A stretch of 64,000 bases of DNA, from NCBI RefSeq assembly GCF_022678625.1, contig NZ_JALBYQ010000001.1, forward strand, positions 1,201,895-1,265,894, read 5' to 3'. This document shows, piece after piece, positions 42,601 to 51,031 of this stretch. Each line of letters opens with the position of its first letter. Position 1 is the stretch's first letter. The position numbers and the translations under genes are program-made. Below the pieces are notes generated by a model. It was not told the origin of the DNA, searched no databases, and worked only from the letters and a program-made list of their open reading frames with translations. Source of the stretch: Aliiroseovarius subalbicans. GTDB taxonomy: Bacteria > Pseudomonadota > Alphaproteobacteria > Rhodobacterales > Rhodobacteraceae.

Positions 42601-43047
42601 ACCCGAGATAACCACCTCGGTCACCTTGTCGCGCCACGTCCCGCGCCGCACGACGGGTTCTTCCGCTGTGTCGGGCAGTGTCTTGACCGTCTCAACTGCC
42701 GCTTTCACATCCTCGGTTGCGCGCGCCATATCCCAACCGGGTTCAAGAACCAGGGTCACGGACGCCGAGCCATCCTTGGACGAGGCGCTTGAGCTCATGA
42801 CCCCCTCGACGCCCTGCAAAGCGGGTTCCAGCAAGGCGACCACGGCATTATCAAGCTCTTCCGGCCCGGCCCCGTCCCAGGTGACGTTTACAGACACGGT
42901 GTCGACCACGACATCAGGAAAGAACTGCGAGCGAATTTTAGAGCTTGCAACCAGACCAAGGGCCAACATCACCACCATGACAAAGGTCGCGGCAGTGCGG
43001 TGACCGGTGAAATATCCCAGCAGACCCTGCGCGCGGTTCTCCATCAC
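39673..43047 (-). CDS. RND efflux pump inner-membrane transporter
   Basis: A 1124-residue AcrB-like pump with 12 membrane segments and two large periplasmic loops. The proton-relay motif is LGIVVDDAIVVAEHTD in helix 4, and the second half repeats the pattern (GIIINDAIVLVTTVQEYSRK). About 80 residues longer than usual, with extra helices after the last canonical segment (TAIAVAAILATNLALL, VIAVVYGVMM). Substrate is probably a hydrophobic drug or toxin (HAE1-like), not a metal, since the metal-specific motif of CzcA is not seen. It overlaps the adaptor gene (ATGA). Confidence 0.93.
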   Translation of the reverse strand: MMENRAQGLLGYFTGHRTAATFVMVVMLALGLVASSKIRSQFFPDVVVDTVSVNVTWDGAGPEELDNAVVALLEPALQGVEGVMSSSASSKDGSASVTLVLEPGWDMARATEDVKAAVETVKTLPDTAEEPVVRRGTWRDKVTEVVISGPIDPDQLSQIGDDFVSRLYRAGITRSSITGVAAPQIEVAVPEVARVRHDISLREIATAIAGDVETRPAGDVADGGARLRAGTETRDADEIRNLVVRVNPDGSKLYLRNVAQVSVTGSDASRAYYIDGQPAVLVRVDRTAEGDAIGIEATVRQLAEELRLELPAGVDIRLINSRAQDITDRLDILLENGLTGLALVLVTLFLFLSARTAFWVAVGIPVSMIAAVGVMYAAGLTINMMSLFALIITLGIVVDDAIVVAEHTDYRARRMGESPDLAPVNAVRRMLGPVFSSTATTILAFIALLFIGGEFGRLIGDIPAVVTAVLLASLIESFLILPHHMRHALISGARERWYDLPSTWFNRGFAWMTERAFMPLMQWVIRLRYLVVALMILVLSTSVATLIRGEVAWSFFTAPERGSVTGNFAFLPGATRADAFALTQELDRAVTAVGQRYEADSGIYPVVHALAQVGGTSAKGIPGQETMDPDTLGSIDIGLVGADQRNFSAQEFVRELQGEVKRPAGLSVLSFRSQGAGPGGDSLAVNFYGDDSFALKAAADDLVTELSQFPEVTGLQDSLPYGKVDMVLDLTPTGEALGFTTDAIGAELFGRLNGITAVEFPAGIRSTAITVGLPDAELSADFLETTLMRSPTGVYVPLGEIITVESAIAFSTVARENGRRLVTITGSLSEDNPARASEIGGLLNDEILPDIATRHNLDWDLGGLSLQQSAFLDEAMVGFLLCILGIYLVLGWVFGNWALPLIVLAVVPFGLIGTVWGHAQFSLAMSLFTIIGLIGMSGIIINDAIVLVTTVQEYSRKLPVTAAAVAGAKDRLRPILLTTLTTVLGLMPLMYEESRQSLFLKPTVVTLVYGLSVGFFIVLLLVPTLLVIQADVARALRSLRRMLIGHSVAAKSRLATAIAVAAILATNLALLGPWLVSGEETTLRLLATNPQHPLFATLLMAIFASLVIAVVYGVMMTLTSRRRS

Positions 43048-44534
43048 TCGCTCTCCGCCATCTTGGCTTCGAATTTCTCAACCGTGGCGATGGGGACGTC
43101 TGCGCGGCCAAGCTCTTTCAGGAACTTGTCACGCATCTCCGGCTTCATCTGCTCGCTGGCCTCGATAAACGCGATAATTCTCGCGCGCCGGGCATCGTCC
43201 AGAGCGATGGTGTCGGGCACCGCATCGGTGGGTGCCGGGGCCGCCTGTTCGTCGCCCTCGGACCATTCCGCAACGGGTGTGACCATGATCCCAGATCCAA
43301 GCTGGAGCGCCCGAACCTTGACATACTGACTCCCGGCGGGAAAATCGCCCACGATCAGCATATCGCCCTGATGACGCAGCAGTGTGACCTGCACTTCCTC
43401 AAGCCGGTTCCCATCTGCGATCAACAGGATGCGCCCGTCGGCAGTGGCTGCGGTGGCGGGAATGCTGGCGACGCCTTCAAGCGGTTTTTCGGGGATGCGG
43501 ACCGTCACGAAATCCCCAGTTTGAATCAGGTTGAGATCCGGTTCGATCAACTTGGCATACACAAGGCGCCCCACCTGCCCTTCTTCCAGACCAGAACCGG
43601 CGCGGTCCAGGGTGGCCGGGAATTCGGTAACCGCGCGGCCACGTTGGACCAACACGCTCATGTCAGTTTTGCGCAGTGCGCCTTGGGCATTCAGCAATCG
43701 CGAATACTGATTGTTGGTGACCCGAAAGACGACTTCGATGTCGCCCGTATCGATCAACTCACCAAGCTGTTCGTTTGCCGATACAAGGCGGCCCTGCGCG
43801 GCACTCGCATCGCTGATGACCCCGGCAAAGGGGGCGGTGACAGTCGTTTCCGCAAGTGACCTTTGGGCGTCGTCCAACATGATTTCCCGCCGGGTCACGG
43901 TGATCGCCGCCTGGCCCACGCGGGCCTCGTCCCCGGCAACGATTTGGCGTCGACTGACCAGCGTTTGTTCGGCGGCGGCCCGCGCCAGCACCGCTGTTTC
44001 AACATCCGCTTCGGTCGCCACGCCGCGTGCGCGCAAATCTTCCTGCCGGGCAACGGCCTGAAGGCGTAAGTCAAGTTGCACCTGGGCAGTCCCAACCTCA
44101 AGCCTGCCAAGCTCCAAAGCCGCCTTGGCTTGCGCAAGCTCAGCCTGTGCTTCGGCCACATCCGCCTTGGCCAACGCCAGCCCTGTTTCCAGCCGCGACG
44201 GGTTGATCCGAAACAGCACATCCCCCGCAGCAACGACGCCGCCATCCCGGAAATTTTCGGACAATTCCACCAGCGTGCCAGCCACCGCCGACCGCAAATC
44301 AAGCGTGCGCCCGCTGGTCAGGTGGCCATAGCCGGTAACGACGGGGGTGACGACTTCGGCCTCAAGCACACCGACGGTGACCGAATAGATTCGCTCGCGC
44401 GGTGTGCGCACATTCGTCGCGGCACTGGATCCGTCCTCCCAGGCGCGATACAGCATCCCCCCGGCAGAAAAAAGAACGGCAAGAGCCGCACCACCGACGG
44501 CCAGACCAAAGCTGGTACGGGTCAGCATCCTCAT
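43044..44534 (-). CDS. RND efflux periplasmic adaptor (membrane fusion protein)
   Basis: A 496-residue adaptor starting at ATG 44534 behind GGAGGAACGCGCG. N-terminal helix (about 6-27), a lipoyl half-motif (AVAGTLVELSENFRDGGVVA), a long coiled-coil hairpin (LAKADVAEAQAELAQAKAAL and on), the second lipoyl half (TVTAPFAGVISDASAAQGRL), and a beta-barrel. A tail of about 90 residues with an acidic/Pro linker (EWSEGDEQAAPAPTDAVPD) and a helix beyond the usual end is unusual. No outer-membrane factor gene is adjacent. Confidence 0.92.
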   Translation of the reverse strand: MRMLTRTSFGLAVGGAALAVLFSAGGMLYRAWEDGSSAATNVRTPRERIYSVTVGVLEAEVVTPVVTGYGHLTSGRTLDLRSAVAGTLVELSENFRDGGVVAAGDVLFRINPSRLETGLALAKADVAEAQAELAQAKAALELGRLEVGTAQVQLDLRLQAVARQEDLRARGVATEADVETAVLARAAAEQTLVSRRQIVAGDEARVGQAAITVTRREIMLDDAQRSLAETTVTAPFAGVISDASAAQGRLVSANEQLGELIDTGDIEVVFRVTNNQYSRLLNAQGALRKTDMSVLVQRGRAVTEFPATLDRAGSGLEEGQVGRLVYAKLIEPDLNLIQTGDFVTVRIPEKPLEGVASIPATAATADGRILLIADGNRLEEVQVTLLRHQGDMLIVGDFPAGSQYVKVRALQLGSGIMVTPVAEWSEGDEQAAPAPTDAVPDTIALDDARRARIIAFIEASEQMKPEMRDKFLKELGRADVPIATVEKFEAKMAESE

Positions 44535-44806
44535 CGCGCGTTCCTCCAAGAGATCGTTGATCGTCCTTAGTAGAGGTAGATACCGCGGCCTTAAAGGCGT
44601 CAAGGTGTCGCTTGCATCAAGGCGGTGGTCACCATTTATGGGCTATCGCCCGGGCGGCCACTATGGGCATCTTTGCAAAGGCGGGCATCATTCAATGAAC
44701 AATCAGTCCGGCATATTACCGGGAACTCCCAACCACGGGGCTATATCGAATTACGGGCTTTGCCGGACGCTGATATTGCGATTCTGTTGAAGCGACTAGA
44801 GCCGGA

Positions 44807-45307
44807 TTAAGGATTGGCCGTTGGGCTTGGGGCCGGGTTGGTTTTGGCACTCGGAGGGATCGTGGACCTGCATGGATTTCGTGCGGTCAGCGGTGTCGGC
44901 GTCGAAGTGCCCGCGACACAGAGCGATCTCTGGTTATGGTTGCGCGGCAATGATCGTGGTGAAATTGCGACGCGTGCGCGTGGTCTTTTACGGCTTTTGG
45001 CACCGGGCTTTGAAATCGTGCGCAATGTTGACGGATTCAAACTTGGTGTGGATTTGGATACCCGGCATGAAGTGCAAAACAGTTCGTTCCAAGCAAGTGG
45101 CGATTTTGTGTCCTTGTATTTTTGGCGCAGATACTCACGCAGCGCCGCTCCCGAAATCTGGTAGGGCTTTGGGGAGGCCATCAGTGGCAGTCCGTTTTTA
45201 ACCCAATTGCGGATTGTGGCTGGTGTAACACCTAGAACGGCGGCAGCTTCACCAATCTCATGGGTCAGCGCCGCCTTTACTGACATCGGAATGACGCGCT
45301 TACCCAT
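44807..45307 (-). CDS. Excisionase/MerR-like HTH protein with doubtful C-terminus
   Basis: A 166-residue frame. Residues 15-70 form a convincing helix-turn-helix (AAAVLGVTPATIRNWVKNGL, then YQISGAALREYLRQKYKD), followed by FCTSC, the start of a zinc-type motif known in integrase-linked HTH proteins. After that the sequence becomes low-complexity Pro/Ser/Thr with no second CxxC, so a frameshift near 45090 is likely. Together with the broken integrase it points to a decayed mobile island. Confidence 0.55.
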   Translation of the reverse strand: MGKRVIPMSVKAALTHEIGEAAAVLGVTPATIRNWVKNGLPLMASPKPYQISGAALREYLRQKYKDTKSPLAWNELFCTSCRVSKSTPSLNPSTLRTISKPGAKSRKRPRARVAISPRSLPRNHNQRSLCVAGTSTPTPLTARNPCRSTIPPSAKTNPAPSPTANP

Positions 45308-45522
45308 CGGCTACATCCTCAAAAAAAACGCGGATATCCAGCATGGGAATCGACAACTCCAAGGCCAAGGGCGAGCCGTTCGACCTTTCCCCCTAGAAGG
45401 ACGGACCGAGCAGCGATGACTGATCCCCGCTGCAACAACGCAGTGAGGTGGGGCGCTTAATGGGGCCAGAAACAACTATTATCGATCAAGTCGCTGTTAT
45501 CAAAGTGTAAAATTTGGTAAAA

Positions 45523-45598
45523 TGGTGCCCCCACACGGACTCGAACCGCGGACCTACTGATTACAAATCAGTTGCTCTACCAGCTGAGCTATAGGGGC
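45523..45598 (-). tRNA. tRNA-Thr (anticodon TGT)
   Basis: A 76-base cloverleaf on the minus strand: acceptor GCCCCTA pairs with TGGGGGC, D-arm GCTCAGCTGGTAGAGC, anticodon stem ACTGA/TCAGT with loop TTTGTAA (anticodon TGT), T-arm with GGTTCGAGTCC, and encoded CCA. Its 3' end points toward the island at 33-45 kb. Confidence 0.95.
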
Positions 45599-45642
45599 AC
45601 TGGGGCGTCACCTAGCAAAGGTATCGGGCTTTGACAAGCGCC

Positions 45643-47301
45643 TCAGCGACTGGTTCTGGCCATCACGATCACGGCGGCCAGACCGACGACGCAGACCAGC
45701 AGCGCGGCGGGGGAGGCGTCGCCGATCCGCTCCAGCGACGCGTGTTCATAGACCCGCGTGGAAAGCGTGTTGTAGTTGAAGGGGCGTAGCAGAAGCGTGG
45801 CCGGTAATTCCTTCACGCTGTCGACAAAGACCAGCAGCAGCGCGGTGCCGACAGAGCCGCGGATCAGCGGCACGTAGACTTCGCGCAAGGCGCCGCCAGC
45901 GGTGCGGCCCAGGCTGCGCGCGGCCATCGGCAGACTGGGCGACACCCGGTCCATCGCGGCGTCTGCGGCCCCCTGTGCGATTGCGAAAAATCGCACGCAA
46001 TAGGCAAAGACCAGCGCGAAGGCGGTGCCGGTCAGAAACAGCCCTGGGTCCCAGCCGGTCAACGCCAGGATGCCATCGGCCAGGGTGTTGTCCAGCACGG
46101 CCATCGGGACCAAGATGCCGACGCCCAAAACCGCGCCTGGCGCGGCATAGCCAAGGGTCGAGATCGGCAGGATCAGACGCGGCAAGCGACTGCCGCTCAT
46201 GCGCACGCCATAGACCAGGAAAAGCGCCGCCAGGACCGTGACGATCGCGGCCAGCCCTCCGACAGTAAGCGTATTGCCCAGTGCGCTCAGCAGCCCGGGT
46301 TCCCACCAACGGTCGGGTCGCGACAGCGCGTGGTGCAGCATGACACCGACGGGCAGCACAAACCCGACAAGGAACGGTAGTGTGCACATGAAGGTCGCGC
46401 CCCAAGCCTGCATCCCGGTCAGGAGGATCGGGTCGACTGGGCGTTGTTGCCGCGACAAACGATAGAACCTCGACCGGCGGCGCGAGACCTTCTCAAGCGC
46501 GACAAGGGCCAGCACCAGCCCCAGCACGACCAGCGCGATCTGCGCCGCGCCGCCTGCGTTGCTCATCTCCAACCAGGTGGAGAAGATGCCGGTGGTCAGG
46601 GTCTGCACCGCGAAAAAGTCCACCACACCGAAATCGCTGACCGTTTCCATCATCACGATGGCGGCCCCGGCGGCGATGGCGGGGCGGGCCAGCGGCAGGC
46701 CTACGCGCCAGAACCGGGCAAAGGGCCCTGCCCCAAGCGCGCGCGCGACTTCATAGGTGCAGCCGGATTGTTCGCGGAACGCTGCGCGCGCAAGAAGAAA
46801 CACGTAAGGGTTCAGCGCCGCGGCAAGCACCACGATCGCGGCCCAACGCGAGCGGATTTCAGGAAACCAGTAGTCCTGCGCGTTGGTCCAGCCGAAGGCG
46901 TCACGCAGGGCGGTCTGCACAGGTCCCGCGTATTCCAGAAAATCGACCAACGCATAGGCGCCGACATAGGCCGGGATCGCCAGGGGGAACAGCAAAAGCC
47001 ACTCCAGCCAGCGTGCCCCGGGAAACCGGTACATGGTGACAAGCCAGGCGGACCCCGTACCGACCGCCGCCGCCAGCCCACCGACTCCAAGGCACAGGAT
47101 CAACGTGTTGAGCAAGTAACGTGGCAGGGTGGTCGCCATCAGGTGCGGCCATATGTTCTCGACCGGGTTCAGTGCCATCCACAAGATTGCGACCAGCGGG
47201 AGGATGACCGCCGCGCCGATCAACACTGCCCCCAATGCCCACGGATTGGGTCGGGTAAAACGTGATCGGGACGCCATTACTTGAGTGTTTTGCTCGGTCA
47301 T
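45643..47301 (-). CDS. ABC transporter permease of the ferric iron (FbpB/SfuB) type
   Basis: A 552-residue protein with two fused six-helix permease halves, as in FbpB/SfuB-type importers. Each half has the ATPase-contact loop: YEVARALGAGPFARFWRVGL and ARSLGRTAGGALREVYVPL. The start is ATG 47301 behind AAGGG; ATG 47277 is also possible. No binding protein or ATPase gene is adjacent, so partners must be elsewhere. Confidence 0.9.
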   Translation of the reverse strand: MTEQNTQVMASRSRFTRPNPWALGAVLIGAAVILPLVAILWMALNPVENIWPHLMATTLPRYLLNTLILCLGVGGLAAAVGTGSAWLVTMYRFPGARWLEWLLLFPLAIPAYVGAYALVDFLEYAGPVQTALRDAFGWTNAQDYWFPEIRSRWAAIVVLAAALNPYVFLLARAAFREQSGCTYEVARALGAGPFARFWRVGLPLARPAIAAGAAIVMMETVSDFGVVDFFAVQTLTTGIFSTWLEMSNAGGAAQIALVVLGLVLALVALEKVSRRRSRFYRLSRQQRPVDPILLTGMQAWGATFMCTLPFLVGFVLPVGVMLHHALSRPDRWWEPGLLSALGNTLTVGGLAAIVTVLAALFLVYGVRMSGSRLPRLILPISTLGYAAPGAVLGVGILVPMAVLDNTLADGILALTGWDPGLFLTGTAFALVFAYCVRFFAIAQGAADAAMDRVSPSLPMAARSLGRTAGGALREVYVPLIRGSVGTALLLVFVDSVKELPATLLLRPFNYNTLSTRVYEHASLERIGDASPAALLVCVVGLAAVIVMARTSR

Positions 47302-47386
47302 CCCTTGCCTTATCGCGAAACCGGATTGCCTGTCCAGCAAAGCGCCATATATTGGGGGCACCGCACGCAAAGGACGAACCACCCAC

Positions 47387-48262
47387 ATGCATGTATCCTT
47401 CCACATCGGCGCGCATTGCACCGATGACGACCAGTTGGTGAAATCGCTGCTGAAAAACAAGGGGCGGCTGGCCGCTGAGGGGATCATCGTGCCTGGCCCA
47501 AGCCGATACCGCGGGTTGTTGGCGGATGTGCTGCCGAAGCTGAAGGGTGCACGCGCCAGTCAAGACACTCAGGATGTGGTGCTGGATTCGGTGATGGACG
47601 TGGACCAGGCGGATCGTCTGGTTCTGTCGCATGACAACTTTCTGGGCGCGCCCCGTCGTGCGCTGGAGGATCAGCAGCTCTATCATCTGGCGCGGCGCAA
47701 CTCGTCCTGGCTACGCAACCTTTTTCCCGACAACCCGGTCGAGTTTTTCCTGTCCGTCCGCAACCCGGCCACTTTCGTGCCGGCGCTGTTTGAACAGGTG
47801 CCGGATCTGACGTTTCCCGAATTCGTCGCTGGTGTCGACCTGCGCGCGCTCTATTGGTCCGACATGGTGCATGCGATCCGCGAGGAGAACCCCGACTGTC
47901 CGGTCACGGTCTGGTGTAACGAGGATACGCCGCTGATCTGGCCCGAAGTCCTGCACGAAGTCGCCGGGTTGGACCCGTTGGTTCGGCTGAAGGGCGGGCT
48001 GGATATCATGGCGCAGATCACCGCCAAGGAAGGGATGCGGCGCCTGCGCGCCTACATGAAGGAACATCCACCTCAGAACGAAATCCAGCGGCGGCGCATC
48101 CTTTCGGCGTTCCTGGACAAATTCGCCCTGGATGACGAGATCGAGGAAGAACTGGACCTGCCCGGTTGGACTCCCAAATTGATAGACACGCTGACCGCCG
48201 CCTATGACGACGACATGCTGGAACTGGCGCGCCTTCCAGGCGTGACGCTGCTGACCGCGTGA
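47387..48262 (+). CDS. Sulfotransferase-like hypothetical protein
   Basis: A 291-residue protein from ATG 47387. The opening HVSFHIGAHCTDDDQLVKSL resembles the PAPS-binding N-terminus of sulfotransferase-like proteins (FHIGAHKTGTT), but with Asp residues in place of the usual Thr/Ser, so activity is doubtful. The middle (VEFFLSVRNPATFVPALFEQ) matches the 3'-phosphate-binding region pattern. Common in Rhodobacterales as a hypothetical protein. It is divergent from the iron-type permease. Confidence 0.72.
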   Translation: MHVSFHIGAHCTDDDQLVKSLLKNKGRLAAEGIIVPGPSRYRGLLADVLPKLKGARASQDTQDVVLDSVMDVDQADRLVLSHDNFLGAPRRALEDQQLYHLARRNSSWLRNLFPDNPVEFFLSVRNPATFVPALFEQVPDLTFPEFVAGVDLRALYWSDMVHAIREENPDCPVTVWCNEDTPLIWPEVLHEVAGLDPLVRLKGGLDIMAQITAKEGMRRLRAYMKEHPPQNEIQRRRILSAFLDKFALDDEIEEELDLPGWTPKLIDTLTAAYDDDMLELARLPGVTLLTA

Positions 48263-48286
48263 TCCAACCGCCCGAAGGCGATGGGC

Positions 48287-48547
48287 TCAGGTCATGCCCA
48301 GCGCTTCCTTGTACATTTCCAGAACTGCCTCTTCTTCGGCAATGTCGTCACGGTCGCGTTTGCGCAGCGCGATGACCTTGCGCATCACCTTGGTGTCATA
48401 GCCGCGCGATTTCGCTTCGGCCATCACCTCTTTCTGCTGCTCGGCGATATCTTTTTTCTCGGCCTCAAGCCGTTCAAAACGCTCGATGAATTGGCGCAGC
48501 TCGTCTGCGGTCACGCGATAGCTCGAGGGCTTGTGATCGTCGTCCAT
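48287..48547 (-). CDS. gapR: GapR, DUF2312 nucleoid-associated protein
   Basis: An 86-residue all-helical protein matching DUF2312: VTADELRQFIERFERLEAEK, then KSRGYDTKVMRKVIALRKRD and EEAVLEMYKEALGM. In Caulobacter, GapR clamps overtwisted DNA ahead of replication and transcription. Length and sequence are complete. Confidence 0.93.
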   Translation of the reverse strand: MDDDHKPSSYRVTADELRQFIERFERLEAEKKDIAEQQKEVMAEAKSRGYDTKVMRKVIALRKRDRDDIAEEEAVLEMYKEALGMT

Positions 48548-48664
48548 GATGTCCTCCGGATGGGCAATGCCCTTCCCTACCCAAGTGCGTGCCGCCCTTC
48601 AAGGGGTTGCGTCGGCGCGATCGCCGCGCTAGGCGCTTGGCCGCAATCATTCGCGGAGATCCTC

Positions 48665-48880
48665 ATGGACTGGCTCATCATCATCGGCGCGATCATGTCG
48701 CTCATCGGCCTTGTCGGCCTCGTCCTGAGTGCGCTGAAAGTCCTGTCGGCAAAACGCGCCGGCCTGGAAGACGAGGCGCTGAAAGCCCGCATGCAAAAGG
48801 CGCTTGTGCTGAACATGGGTGCGCTGGCCCTGTCCACGCTGGGGCTGATGGTCGTGGTGGTTGGTATATTTCTGGGCTGA
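48665..48880 (+). CDS. Small two-helix membrane protein
   Basis: A 71-residue protein with two hydrophobic helices (about 3-24 and 48-70) joined by a charged loop (KVLSAKRAGLEDEALKARMQ). ATG 48665 is preceded by GCGGAGATCCTC. Found often as a hypothetical protein in this group; function unknown. Confidence 0.72.
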   Translation: MDWLIIIGAIMSLIGLVGLVLSALKVLSAKRAGLEDEALKARMQKALVLNMGALALSTLGLMVVVVGIFLG

Positions 48881-48934
48881 CGCCCGTGGCCGGGCGCCAA
48901 TCAGAATAAAGCGTGGCGCAGCCACACCGCTGGA

Positions 48935-51031
48935 TTACCCTTCGTTCAGATCCTCGAAATGCTGCCCGTTCTTCACCAGCTCATCAAACAGCGGTGATGG
49001 CGCCCAGAAGGCAGGTTCTTCAATCTGGTAGGACCGCAGCTCGTTCTCGACCTCCAACAGCCCACGTAGATCGGCCGCCATCATCGGTCCGCCGCGCCAG
49101 CGCGGAAACCCATAGCCATAGAACATCACCACGTCGATGTCAGATGGGCGCAGCGCCACCGCTTCCTCCAGCAGCCGCGCGCCTTCGTTCGCCATCGCGT
49201 TCAGGCAACGATGCTGGATTTCCCGCGCGCTGAACCGGCGCGGGCTGATGCCCTTTGCGGCGCGCTCTTCCTCGATGATCGCCAGCACCTCGGGGTCTTC
49301 CACACCGGTGCGCGACCCGTCCTCGTAAATGTAATACCCGCGCCCGGCCTTCTGCCCGAACCAACCGCGTTCGCACAACTTGTCGCCGATCGCGACATAG
49401 CGCGCGGCAGGGTCGCGACTGTCCGCCAGGCGCTTGCGCCGCGCCCAGGAGATATCAAGCCCGGCCATGTCCAGCACCTGATAGGGCCCGATCGGAAAGC
49501 CGAAATCTCGCATCGCCGCGTCGATCTTGGCCGGGGTTGCGCCATCCTCCAGCATGAAATCCGCCGCCTGGCGGTACGCCGCCAGGATGCGATTGCCGAT
49601 GAAGCCATCCGCCACCCCTGCCCGCACCGGCACCTTGCGCAGGCGCTTGGCCAGGGCAAACCCGGTTGCCACCACGTCCGGATCGGTCCGATCTGCCACG
49701 ACAATTTCCAACAATTTCATAATGTTGGCAGGTGAAAAGAAGTGATACCCAACCACGTCCTGCGGGCGCGATATCGTTGCCGCCAGTGCGTTGATGTCCA
49801 GATACGAGGTATTCGTCGCCAGGATCGCGCCCGGCTTCATCACCGCGTCAAGCTGGGCAAAGACCCCCTCTTTCACGCTGATCTCTTCGAACACGGCTTC
49901 AATCACCAGGTCCACTTGGGCCAGTTCGTCCATATCGGTCGTGCCAGTCAGCGCCTCCATGCGCGCGGCACGTGTGTCTACATCGATCCGACCCTTGTCC
50001 AGCGACCGCTGATAGATCGCGTCGATCTTTTCGACCCCGCGCAACAGCCCCTCTTCGTCGCGTTCAACCAGGGTGACGGGAAAGCCCGCGTCCAGGCAGG
50101 CCACGGCGATACCGGTGCCCATCGTGCCCGCGCCAACCACGCCGATCGTATTCACCTCGCGCAAATTGGCACCCTCAAGCTCTGGCACCTTGGCGGCGCG
50201 ACGTTCGGCGAAAAAGGCGTGGCGCAGAGCCTGCGCGCCTTCTGAGCCTTCGCAATCGTCAAAAGCCGCGCGTTCCTTCGCGATCCCGGCCTCGAACGGC
50301 AACAGCATGGCGGCCTCGACGCAATCCACGATGCGCGCAGGCGCCTCAAGCGGTGACTTTGCCACCGCGAGCCTGCGCGCGGCAATGGCGGCCATGTAGC
50401 TTTCCGCATCGGAAAATCCGTCGCGCCGATCACAGGTGCGGCGGGGCCCGGCACCCTTTTCGGCCAGGTCCTGCGCGAAGGCAAATCCGGCCTTTGCGAC
50501 GTCACCGTCCACAAGCGCATCGACAAGGCCCAGGTCGCTGGCTTGCAGCGCGCCGATCGGTTTGCCGACCAGCATCAGGTCCAGCGCGGCCGCCGCCCCG
50601 GTCAGGCGTGGCACACGTTGCGTGCCGCCAGCGCCCGGCAACACGCCCAGCAACACCTCGGGCAGGCCGAATTTCGCGTCCCGGCTGGCCATGCGGTAAT
50701 GCGCACCCAGCGCGATCTCGAACCCGCCACCCAGCGCGTTGCCATGCACCGCGGCGACCACCGGTTTCGAACAGGCCTCGATCCGGCCCACGACCTGGGA
50801 CAGGATCGGTTCCGCGCGCGGCTTGCCAAATTCGCGCACATCTGCCCCGGCGGGAAAGGTGCGTCCCGCCGCGCGGATCAGAACCGCGTTGACCGATGAC
50901 ATGCCATCCGCCTTCTCTATCCCGTCAAACAACCCCTGGCGCACAGCGGCCCCCAAGGCGTTCACCGGCGGGTTCTGGATGGTCAGGATCGCAACATTGC
51001 CCTCGACCTCGAATTTCACCTGATTGTTCAT
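48935..51031 (-). CDS. fadJ: Fused enoyl-CoA hydratase/3-hydroxyacyl-CoA dehydrogenase
   Basis: A 698-residue bifunctional beta-oxidation enzyme. The crotonase half (1-190) has ALGGGFEIALGAHYRMASRD and the catalytic Glu region LPEVLLGVLPGAGGTQR. The dehydrogenase half begins near 293 with the NAD motif IGVVGAGTMGTGIAVACLDA and carries the catalytic His in VVGYHFFSPANIMKLLEIV. The gene symbol is by type; true fadJ/fadB assignment needs a tree. Overlaps the kinase-like gene (ATGA). Confidence 0.92.
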   Translation of the reverse strand: MNNQVKFEVEGNVAILTIQNPPVNALGAAVRQGLFDGIEKADGMSSVNAVLIRAAGRTFPAGADVREFGKPRAEPILSQVVGRIEACSKPVVAAVHGNALGGGFEIALGAHYRMASRDAKFGLPEVLLGVLPGAGGTQRVPRLTGAAAALDLMLVGKPIGALQASDLGLVDALVDGDVAKAGFAFAQDLAEKGAGPRRTCDRRDGFSDAESYMAAIAARRLAVAKSPLEAPARIVDCVEAAMLLPFEAGIAKERAAFDDCEGSEGAQALRHAFFAERRAAKVPELEGANLREVNTIGVVGAGTMGTGIAVACLDAGFPVTLVERDEEGLLRGVEKIDAIYQRSLDKGRIDVDTRAARMEALTGTTDMDELAQVDLVIEAVFEEISVKEGVFAQLDAVMKPGAILATNTSYLDINALAATISRPQDVVGYHFFSPANIMKLLEIVVADRTDPDVVATGFALAKRLRKVPVRAGVADGFIGNRILAAYRQAADFMLEDGATPAKIDAAMRDFGFPIGPYQVLDMAGLDISWARRKRLADSRDPAARYVAIGDKLCERGWFGQKAGRGYYIYEDGSRTGVEDPEVLAIIEEERAAKGISPRRFSAREIQHRCLNAMANEGARLLEEAVALRPSDIDVVMFYGYGFPRWRGGPMMAADLRGLLEVENELRSYQIEEPAFWAPSPLFDELVKNGQHFEDLNEG

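Noticed and set aside
33927-45522. Second copy of the tRNA-Thr 3' end as an attachment site
   Set aside because: No stretch matching the tRNA end was found by eye; a short degenerate copy could be missed.
48878-48908. Bidirectional terminator between 48880 and 48935
   Set aside because: A six-base GC stem exists but there is no T run on either side.
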